Shown: positions 1-5,802 of the stretch, piece after piece
Numbering within the stretch: the stretch's first letter is position 1
How the letters are laid out: each line of letters begins with the position of its first letter
Assembly: GCA_027297825.1 (NCBI GenBank)
Contig: JAPUHH010000198.1
Location: 1-5,802 of the forward strand
Reading direction: 5' to 3'
DNA: 5,802 bases
From: Gammaproteobacteria bacterium
GTDB lineage: Bacteria > Pseudomonadota > Gammaproteobacteria > UBA4575
Translations under genes and position numbers: made by a program
The notes under the pieces: model-generated
The model's database searches: none
Seen by the model: the letters and a program-made list of their open reading frames with translations, nothing else
Told to the model about the DNA's origin: nothing

Positions 1-616
1 CCCTAAATTCATTAATCAAATAGCCATATGATAAGTCTATGCAACAATACGAAAACACGGTTACGAATGCTGATACTATAACCCCTACAAATGAAATTAG
101 AATGTAATTTTTCCAATCAATATTCATCCATTTGAAAGCAACCAACAGCGGTGCAAAATACAATAATTTAAAGTATCGAGATGATATTACTCTCGCACCA
201 TAATCATCTTGACTCCCTAACCAGTGCGATATAATTCCTGAGCTTATAAACAAAATAATTAGGCTATATATAAGCAACTCCTCTTTGTCGAGCACCCTAA
301 GAAAAATAACAAACGGAATCATTGTCAATACAATAGAGTAAGGAGAATCCAAATAAGAAAAAGGTGTCTCAGCAGCAGCATAAAACACTAATGATACAAT
401 AGGTATTAAGCATGCAATAATAATTATTTTCGTCCAACTAATATTGCTTTCCTTTTTTTTAAATGCCCCTTCATTTGAAAAAATAGTTAAAATAAGTCCC
501 ATTACGCATGCGATGTATAAAGCTGATGTGCTAAGCCCTCTTTGAAATAAAAAGAAAAAAGAGGTTGATGCCGGTAGAACAAGGGCAATATTTTTTAAGT
601 TTTCTGATTTAATCAT
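1..616 (-). CDS. Multi-pass membrane protein, probable O-antigen polymerase/ligase (Wzy/WaaL-like), 3' end outside window
   Basis: This reading frame starts at the ATG at 616-614 and stays open for 205 codons to the left edge, so the gene is partial. An in-frame TGA lies two codons upstream (622-620), which fixes the start. A weak GAG (AAATTGAGTA before the ATG) is the only Shine-Dalgarno candidate. The translation is strongly hydrophobic, with about seven likely membrane segments near residues 9-24, 29-46, 62-80, 93-109, 113-131, 150-162 and 171-192. Short charged loops separate them, for example FKKKES near 52-57 and a loop with SQDDYGARV near 135-143. Wzy polymerases and WaaL ligases have 10-14 such helices and join or transfer polysaccharide repeats in the inner membrane. 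That function is inferred from topology and from the glycosyltransferase gene 42 bases upstream on the same strand, probably in one operon. The diagnostic large periplasmic loop is not in the window, so a flippase or another polytopic protein is not excluded. Coding is much surer than function. Sampled GC is about 34 percent, lower than uvrA. Confidence 0.68.
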   Translation of the reverse strand, partial: MIKSENLKNIALVLPASTSFFFLFQRGLSTSALYIACVMGLILTIFSNEGAFKKKESNISWTKIIIIACLIPIVSLVFYAAAETPFSYLDSPYSIVLTMIPFVIFLRVLDKEELLIYSLIILFISSGIISHWLGSQDDYGARVISSRYFKLLYFAPLLVAFKWMNIDWKNYILISFVGVIVSAFVTVFSYCCIDLSYGYLINEFR

Positions 617-658
617 TACTCAATTTAAACCAGTTATACGAGCTGTCTATAAAAGCAT

Positions 659-1849
659 TCATTTAAGTCTATCTCGCCCAAGTTTTTCAAATAGATCGAC
701 ATATCTCTGAGAAACACTTGGGATGGAATAATTACTAGATAGTTGGGGTGCATTATCACGACTTCGATAGGCTTTTAGCAAACCTTTGGCAACACCCTTT
801 GCGTTTCTTGGATTAACGAAATATATATGTGGCGATATGTGCTCTGATTCATACAGATATTGTGATGCGACCACTGACAAACCTGTAGCGAGTGCTTATA
901 GCACATTTAATGGCGCACCCTCTTCCCTTAATGTAGGAAATAAAAAGATGTCTCCCATTTGGAAATATTTTGGCATCTCAGAGTAAGGCTTAGATCCTAC
1001 AAAAGTAACCTTATCTTCAATACCACAATTTGCTACCAACTTGCTCAAGCTGTCTCTTTCTTTACCATCACCTACTATTAACAAATGTGCACTAGGCAGT
1101 TCTTTAAGAAAATTATGAAAACCTAGGATACCTTGAGCAACACCTTTTTGAAGAATCATCCGAGATGCAGAAACGACTAAAGTGGCATCTTGAGGAATGC
1201 CAAGCTCATTTCGATATTCTTTCTTGCTGTCTGCAGACGGATGAAACTGTTTCGTATCAACACCATTTTCAATTAACAAAATCTTCTCAGAACCAACAAA
1301 ATACGAATACGGCTTATTCTTTAGTGTGCGTTGCACTATTTTTCCAACCGCGACTATCTTATCTACTTTTCTAAATACTCTAAATTCTCTAATAAAGTAT
1401 TTTATCTGTCGCAAACATTTTAATAATTGAATCGGATCTTTCGTTCTAAGCTTAGAGATCACTTCGCCGACAACCGTGCCGTGCGCCTGCCATACGATAG
1501 GAACATTTTTAAATCGTTCGCGCTCAAATAAAAGCCCGCAGGCTCCCATGGCTACACTCATCACACAAGTTGTTTCATTCATGAGAAATTTTTCGAAATA
1601 ATTGGCCGATAATTTCCACCACTTTGGTGTATAGCGACGCGATTTCACTCCTGCGATAGCAACAATTCTTACATTATCTTCGACAAACACTTCTGGCTTG
1701 CCCTTAATAGTAGTTGTAATCACTGTAACTTTGACCAACTCGCGAGCAGCCATCTCCTTCAGTAAATCCCAAACAACGATCTCCATGCCGCCGATACCGT
1801 GAAAAGGCAAAGAACGAGAAAAAAACACATAATTATTTTTGTTAGTCAT
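659..1849 (-). pseudogene. Family-4 (GT-B) glycosyltransferase interrupted by an in-frame TAA at codon 318
   Basis: Read through one stop, this is a 396-codon frame from ATG at 1849-1847 to TGA at 661-659, a usual length for family-4 retaining glycosyltransferases. These enzymes transfer a sugar from a nucleotide donor to a growing glycan at the cytoplasmic membrane face. An in-frame TAG at 1861-1859 limits the start. The N-terminal domain begins with FSRSLPFHGIGGMEIVVWDL (residues 10-29), whose GGME resembles the donor-side glycine loop. The hinge has NGVDTKQFHP (195-204). The C-terminal domain shows SASRMILQKGV (227-237), with R230 and K235 as probable diphosphate contacts, then LLIVGDG (256-262) and VTFVG (281-285). 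The EX7E motif begins at E310, and its second glutamate position, codon 318, is TAA (898-896). The frame then continues as ALATGLSVVAS, typical family sequence, to residue 396. If the stop is real, the product is a 317-residue protein lacking the motif's second acid and the last 78 residues, probably inactive. Acceptor and donor sugars cannot be told. The membrane protein gene follows after 42 bases and could suffer polar effects. Confidence 0.87.
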
Positions 1850-1901
1850 TCTAGAAATCTAAAATCGCATACGTATCAAGCTACATCTAGCACAACTGAT
1901 C

Positions 1902-2007
1902 ATAAGACATGCACCACACCGGCCGATCCCTGCGGATGCTTCAATTATGCTACAAAAGCGCATACATAAGGATAATTAAGATGAAGGCTTTGCATCTGAT
2001 GTCTTAT
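1902..2007. repeat. Separated 9-base inverted repeat ATAAGACAT / ATGTCTTAT
   Basis: The left arm is at 1902-1910 and the right arm at 1999-2007, with 88 bases between them. The arms match perfectly over nine bases, and the flanks diverge quickly. It could be a pair of binding sites for a regulator of the divergent genes, but a nine-base match within a region this size can also arise by chance. Function is not known. Confidence 0.3.
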
Positions 2008-2082
2008 CGACAGCGACTTGGTCGAGCTTAGTTCTTTGCTTGGTTGATCCTATACAAGCATATTTTATTTCATAGCGAAACT

Positions 2083-2112
2083 TTGCACCAAGGATAGCTA
2101 AACAAGTATATT
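2083..2112 (+). promoter_or_regulatory. Candidate sigma70-type promoter of uvrA
   Basis: TTGCAC at 2083-2088 matches the first three bases of the -35 consensus. TATATT at 2107-2112 matches five of six bases of the -10 consensus, with an 18-base spacer. Transcription would begin near 2119, giving a leader of about 20 bases before the uvrA ATG at 2142. The -10 match is good and the -35 match is poor, so this is a proposal only. Confidence 0.35.
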
Positions 2113-2141
2113 AGTTGGTTTGGTTAATCGCGCTTAAAATC

Positions 2142-4982
2142 ATGAAACAAATCAGTATTCGAGGAGCACGAACACACAATTTACAAAACATTGATATCGA
2201 CCTCCCTCGCGATAAGCTCATCGTTATCACGGGCCTATCAGGCTCAGGCAAATCCTCGCTAGCCTTTGATACGATCTTCGCTGAGGGCCAACGTCGCTAC
2301 GTGGAATCTTTATCGGCTTATGCACGTCAATTCCTTGCACGCATGGAAAAACCAGATTTAGATCATATAGACGGCCTATCGCCTGCCATCTCTATAGAGC
2401 AAAAAGCCACCTCTCATAATCCACGCTCTACAGTTGGGACCATTACTGAGATATACGATTACCTGCGTTTGCTCTTTGCTCGAGCAGGCACTCCCCGCTG
2501 CCCCACGCATCATATCGATCTACATGCTCAAACCATTAGCCAAATGGTAGATAACGTTCTGTCGCTTGAAAAAGATAAAAAGTTGATGCTGCTGGCGCCG
2601 GTAGTTCAAAACCGCAAAGGCGAACACGTGCAACTGCTCGCGAAATTACAATCTCAAGGCTTTATTCGAGCACGAATCGATGGTGAAGTTTATGAGCTAG
2701 ATGCCCCCCCGAAGCTTGACCTGCGTCGCAAGCACACAATCGAAGTGATTGTAGATCGATTTAAGGTTAAAAATGACCTAAAACTTAGATTAACAGAGTC
2801 TTTTGAAACAGCGCTAAAGCTAGCTGATGACATTGCTGTTATCCGATCGATGGACAACCCCAATGAGGCTGAACTAATTTTTTCTGCAAAATTTGCTTGC
2901 TCTACATGTGGCTATAGTTTAAATGAACTCGAGCCGCGCCTTTTCTCATTTAACAGCCCAGTAGGCGCATGTTCCGAATGTGATGGTCTAGGTATAGAAC
3001 AGTTTTTTGATCCCGAATTAGTGGTCATTAATGACGAAATCAGCCTGGCAGGCGGGGCTATTCGTGGATGGGATCGACGCAACCCGTACTATTTTAATTT
3101 AATTCAGTCTCTTGCTAATCACTATGAATTCGATATTGAGGCACCTTACAGCGAACTAGATAAAGAAACGCAAGAAATTATATTATATGGCAGCGAGGAC
3201 GAGGAAATTCCGTTTAAATACACGAATGAGAATGGCAAGACCTATAAACGCGAGCATACATTTGAAGGCATTATTCCAAACATGGATCGACGTTTCCATG
3301 AGACGGAATCAAGTGCTGTGCGCGAAGAACTTAGCAAATACCTCACCACACAAACTTGCCAAGAATGTAACGGTGAACGCTTAAATATTGAAGCAAGAAA
3401 TGTCTTCATTCAAAACACAAACTTACCCAATATTACTGCTTGGTCTACAGAAGAAGCTCTTCGATTTTTTAAAGAACTAAAGCTACCTGGTCATCTTGCC
3501 ACTGTTGGTGAAAAAGTCATCAACGAAATTAACGAACGACTTAAGTTTTTAGTTAATGTAGGTTTAGACTACTTAACCCTTGATCGCAGTGCAAATACGC
3601 TATCTGGTGGAGAAGCACAGCGCATTCGTCTTGCCAGTCAAATTGGCTCTGGCTTAGTAGGAGTCATGTACATCCTTGACGAACCATCTATTGGCTTACA
3701 TCAACGAGATAATCAACGTCTCATCAATACACTGAATTATTTAAGAGATCTTGGTAATACTGTAATTGTTGTTGAGCATGATGAAGAGGCAATCCGCAGT
3801 GCAGATCATGTATTAGATATTGGCCCAGGTGCAGGCATTCATGGTGGCAGAGTTGTCGCACAAGGCACACCTGCAGATATTGAAAATAACCCTGCGTCGC
3901 TAACTGGGCAATTTTTATCTGGCAAACGCTCCATTTCAATACCTGAAAAGCGCGAACCTTTTCAAAAAGCAAAAACTATAAAAATAATCAACGCTAGTGG
4001 TAACAATTTAAAAAATATCACCGTGGAAATACCTTTGGGTGTGTTGACGGTAGTCACGGGTGTTTCCGGCTCTGGAAAATCCACACTCGTTAATGACACC
4101 CTATATAAGCACTGCATGCGACATTTGCATGGCTCTGGCATCCTTCCTTCAGAATGCAGTGAAATCAAAGGCTTAGATAATATTGATAAAGTGATTGATA
4201 TTGATCAGAGCCCCATAGGACGCACACCTCGTTCAAATCCAGCGACCTATACCGGTTTATTTACCACTATTCGTGAACTTTTTTCGAACACACAGGAAGC
4301 GCGCTCACGCGGCTACGCACCGGGTCGTTTTAGTTTTAATGTTAAGGGTGGTCGTTGTGAAGCCTGTCAGGGTGATGGTGTAATCAAAGTGGAAATGCAT
4401 TTTCTACCTGATGTCTATGTGCCATGTGATATTTGCCAAGGCATGCGTTACAACCGAGAAACGTTAGAAATACGCTATAAAGGCATGAATATTCATCAAA
4501 TTTTACAAATGACTGTCGAAGATGCACTTATTTTCTTTGCGGCGGTGCCTATCATTAACCGTAAGTTACAAACTCTCATGGACGTAGGTTTGTCATATAT
4601 CACGGTTGGGCAAAGAGCTACGACCCTTTCAGGAGGTGAAGCTCAACGAGTAAAGCTATCACGAGAGTTATCCAAACGCGGCACAGGTAAAACACTTTAT
4701 ATATTAGATGAGCCTACAACTGGGCTGCATTTCTATGATGTTGAGCAACTTTTAAAAGTCCTCCATCATTTACGAGACCAAGGAAATACAATCGTTGTTA
4801 TCGAGCATAATCTAGATATCATCAAAACCGCAGACTGGGTCATTGATCTTGGCCCCGAAGGTGGAAACCGAGGCGGTGAAGTTGTTGCGACAGGAACACC
4901 GGAAGAAATTTCAGCAACAAATAATTCTTTTACCGGCCAATATTTAAAATCAATATTAAAACCAAATAAGATATTAAATTAG
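2142..4982 (+). CDS. uvrA: UvrABC excinuclease subunit A, ATPase damage sensor
   Basis: UvrA dimerises, scans DNA for bulky lesions, loads UvrB and then leaves, starting nucleotide excision repair in the cytoplasm. The 946-residue product is complete and close to the 940 of E. coli UvrA, opening with MKQISIRGARTHNL. The first ATPase half has Walker A GLSGSGKSS (31-39), signature LSGGEAQRI (487-495) and Walker B ILDEPS (511-516). The second has Walker A GVSGSGKST (640-648), signature LSGGEAQRV (829-837) and ILDEPTTGLH (854-863). The zinc-module cysteine pairs are C253/C256 with C277/C280, C406/C409, and C739/C742 with C762/C765. The UvrB-binding and DNA-binding insertions align well from memory of E. 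coli UvrA. I chose ATG 2142 because family proteins start at this point. A TTG at 2115 would add nine unmatched residues and would sit at the proposed promoter's start point. No clear Shine-Dalgarno sequence precedes the ATG. The gene stands alone, divergent from the glycan genes and convergent with the SAM hydrolase gene. Small oddities are M768 and R825. It appears functional. Confidence 0.98.
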   Translation: MKQISIRGARTHNLQNIDIDLPRDKLIVITGLSGSGKSSLAFDTIFAEGQRRYVESLSAYARQFLARMEKPDLDHIDGLSPAISIEQKATSHNPRSTVGTITEIYDYLRLLFARAGTPRCPTHHIDLHAQTISQMVDNVLSLEKDKKLMLLAPVVQNRKGEHVQLLAKLQSQGFIRARIDGEVYELDAPPKLDLRRKHTIEVIVDRFKVKNDLKLRLTESFETALKLADDIAVIRSMDNPNEAELIFSAKFACSTCGYSLNELEPRLFSFNSPVGACSECDGLGIEQFFDPELVVINDEISLAGGAIRGWDRRNPYYFNLIQSLANHYEFDIEAPYSELDKETQEIILYGSEDEEIPFKYTNENGKTYKREHTFEGIIPNMDRRFHETESSAVREELSKYLTTQTCQECNGERLNIEARNVFIQNTNLPNITAWSTEEALRFFKELKLPGHLATVGEKVINEINERLKFLVNVGLDYLTLDRSANTLSGGEAQRIRLASQIGSGLVGVMYILDEPSIGLHQRDNQRLINTLNYLRDLGNTVIVVEHDEEAIRSADHVLDIGPGAGIHGGRVVAQGTPADIENNPASLTGQFLSGKRSISIPEKREPFQKAKTIKIINASGNNLKNITVEIPLGVLTVVTGVSGSGKSTLVNDTLYKHCMRHLHGSGILPSECSEIKGLDNIDKVIDIDQSPIGRTPRSNPATYTGLFTTIRELFSNTQEARSRGYAPGRFSFNVKGGRCEACQGDGVIKVEMHFLPDVYVPCDICQGMRYNRETLEIRYKGMNIHQILQMTVEDALIFFAAVPIINRKLQTLMDVGLSYITVGQRATTLSGGEAQRVKLSRELSKRGTGKTLYILDEPTTGLHFYDVEQLLKVLHHLRDQGNTIVVIEHNLDIIKTADWVIDLGPEGGNRGGEVVATGTPEEISATNNSFTGQYLKSILKPNKILN

Positions 4983-5044
4983 CTATAACTTTCTGATTTT
5001 AATTCAATAATATCTTTTGTCATAGAATTAATTAGCATGAACAC

Positions 5045-5074
5045 GTTCACAAAATTGATATTTTGTGAACTTTT
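5045..5074 (+). terminator. Rho-independent terminator after uvrA
   Basis: GTTCACAAAA at 5045-5054 pairs perfectly with TTTTGTGAAC at 5061-5070. An extra T-A pair closes a four-base loop, giving an 11-bp stem. TTTT follows at 5071-5074, which fits a factor-independent terminator for transcripts leaving uvrA 63 bases upstream. The stem also lies just past the end of the opposing gene (stop at 5091-5089), so it may partly serve both strands. On the minus strand, however, no T-run follows the stem. Half of the stem is A-T pairs, so strength is moderate. Confidence 0.72.
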
Positions 5075-5088
5075 GAGTGATATTTACA

Positions 5089-5802
5089 TTAATTCAGCAA
5101 AGCAATCACGTCACCCACCTTTAAATTCAATGTTTCTGAAGCCGATTGCTCTCTCACAGAAATTTCTAGCATCCCATTTGCATTGCGAAACCAAAAGCTT
5201 TCTCCAGATTTTACAGCATGAAAAGTTTTTGCATAGTTAAGCTCAACTTCTTTAATTTTGATCGTTAAGTTAGTATTAATCTGGTCAAGCGTTATTCCAC
5301 AAGTAACATTGCCGAAATGATCAATATAAATCGCTTCGGATAGTTCCTCAGGCCATTCAAAACCTATTAGCTTTTCAATCAACATAGATTCAAGATTAGT
5401 TTTTAATTGAACGGCTATTTGTGCTGCAACAGGCGCAAAAATGTCGCGCCCATGAAAAGTTTTTGAACTAGGTTCTTTGCTTAATCTAATTTCAGATAAT
5501 TTATAATTTGATAGTTTTTTAGCCACAATAGAAAACAAACCATTATTTGGGCCAATGAAGGTATAACCATTCCCTTCTAGAATAATGGGCTCACGATTTG
5601 ATCCAACGCCTGGATCGACCACTCCAACAACAATTGAATTTTCGGGAATATAGTCTAAATAACTTGCTAATAAGTACGCCGATGCCTTGGGATTGAATAC
5701 GGGAAGATCATGAATGAGATCAATGACTTGAGCATGTGGAGCTATTTTATAAATAGCTGATTTGAGTTGCCCTACATAAGAGCCAGATTCACCATAATCT
5801 GT
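5089..5802 (-). CDS. SAM hydroxide adenosyltransferase (SAM hydrolase, DUF62 family), 5' end outside window
   Basis: The frame is open from the right edge to TAA at 5091-5089, giving 237 residues that lack only the extreme N-terminus. The fragment begins TDYGESGSYVG, the family's FTDxG-type start, so probably fewer than ten residues are missing. Enzymes of this family split S-adenosylmethionine with water (hydroxide) into adenosine and methionine and are related to the fluorinases and chlorinases. Visible family marks are VVDPGVGSNR (fragment residues 61-70), FIGPNNGLF (82-90), FHGRDIFAPVAA (116-127), YIDHFGNV (159-166) and the C-terminal FWFRNANGMLEISV (203-216). The Asp-Arg-His set known from the archaeal enzyme matches D63, R70 and H117 here. 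An internal GTG at 5622 is not the start, because conserved family sequence lies upstream of it. The gene converges on uvrA with a 106-base spacer. Its physiological role in bacteria is unclear; removal of excess SAM is one idea. I assign no gene symbol. Confidence 0.92.
   Translation of the reverse strand, partial: TDYGESGSYVGQLKSAIYKIAPHAQVIDLIHDLPVFNPKASAYLLASYLDYIPENSIVVGVVDPGVGSNREPIILEGNGYTFIGPNNGLFSIVAKKLSNYKLSEIRLSKEPSSKTFHGRDIFAPVAAQIAVQLKTNLESMLIEKLIGFEWPEELSEAIYIDHFGNVTCGITLDQINTNLTIKIKEVELNYAKTFHAVKSGESFWFRNANGMLEISVREQSASETLNLKVGDVIALLN

Larger units (their letters stand above)
1850..2141. other. Divergent intergenic region between the glycosyltransferase gene and uvrA
   Basis: These roughly 290 bases separate two divergently transcribed genes and should hold the promoters of both. 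I see no convincing small gene or RNA gene. A weak sigma70-like promoter can be proposed for uvrA near 2083-2112. For the leftward gene I find no pair of -35 and -10 boxes with good matches and spacing. A 9-base inverted repeat, ATAAGACAT at 1902-1910 and ATGTCTTAT at 1999-2007, is the only noticeable repeat. No CTGT-N8-ACAG LexA box of the E. coli type was found, although uvrA is SOS-controlled in E. coli. Neither flanking start codon has a strong Shine-Dalgarno sequence. Confidence 0.6.

Noticed and set aside
659..880. A separate 73-residue minus-strand gene starting with TTG
   Set aside because: It is in the same frame as the glycosyltransferase upstream and continues its C-terminal domain after the internal TAA, with no ribosome binding site of its own.
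1996..2013. Possible LexA-like site, CTG near 1996 and ACAG at 2010-2013
   Set aside because: The spacing is two bases too long and the left half lacks the CTGT sequence.
2115..2141. Upstream TTG as the uvrA start, adding nine residues
   Set aside because: The extra residues (LVWLIALKI) do not match the family start. No ribosome binding site precedes the TTG, and it lies before the likely transcription start, while ATG 2142 gives a canonical UvrA N-terminus.
2142..2760. Higher GC in the first 600 bases of uvrA (about 48 percent by hand count) than in samples of the rest (about 43 percent)
   Set aside because: The difference is small, and the protein is uniformly UvrA-like with no break, so it is not good evidence for recombination.
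3187..4168. Other open frames of 65-82 codons on both strands inside uvrA
   Set aside because: They overlap a fully conserved protein in other frames and encode nothing recognisable.
5037..5240. Short plus-strand reading frame beginning beside the uvrA terminator
   Set aside because: It contains the terminator hairpin and then overlaps, antisense, the clearly conserved SAM hydrolase gene. The predicted peptide shows no recognisable feature.

Overview
The window looks like chromosomal DNA from a fairly AT-rich gammaproteobacterium. The main evidence is the complete UvrA, which follows the E. coli protein almost block by block from the first residues to the C-terminus. An intracellular or Legionellales-like lineage is possible, but that is a guess from composition and general resemblance. 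Stops TAG, TGA and TAA are all used to end genes here, so the standard bacterial code applies.

Left part (1-1849, minus strand): the end of a surface-polysaccharide gene cluster. It holds a family-4 (GT-B) glycosyltransferase gene, followed 42 bases downstream by a multi-pass membrane protein gene that runs off the left edge and is probably an O-antigen polymerase or ligase. The glycosyltransferase is interrupted by one in-frame TAA, at codon 318. That is exactly where the second glutamate of the EX7E motif is expected, and the reading frame beyond it is intact and family-like to codon 396. It is annotated here as one broken gene, most simply explained by a recent GAA-to-TAA change or a sequencing error.

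Middle (1850-4982): a divergent intergenic region of about 290 bases, then uvrA on the plus strand, encoding the 946-residue damage-recognition ATPase of nucleotide excision repair. All its ATPase motifs and zinc-binding cysteine pairs are present. A weak sigma70-type promoter can be proposed just upstream. No E. coli-type LexA box was found.

Right part (4983-5802): a short spacer with a strong hairpin terminator for uvrA, then, convergent on the minus strand, the C-terminal 237 residues of a SAM hydroxide adenosyltransferase (SAM hydrolase, DUF62 family). Its extreme N-terminus lies beyond the right edge.

The three blocks (surface glycan synthesis, DNA repair, SAM hydrolysis) have no obvious joint function. 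I see no mobile element, CRISPR array, RNA gene or candidate new system. The most notable point is the stop codon in the glycosyltransferase active-site motif.
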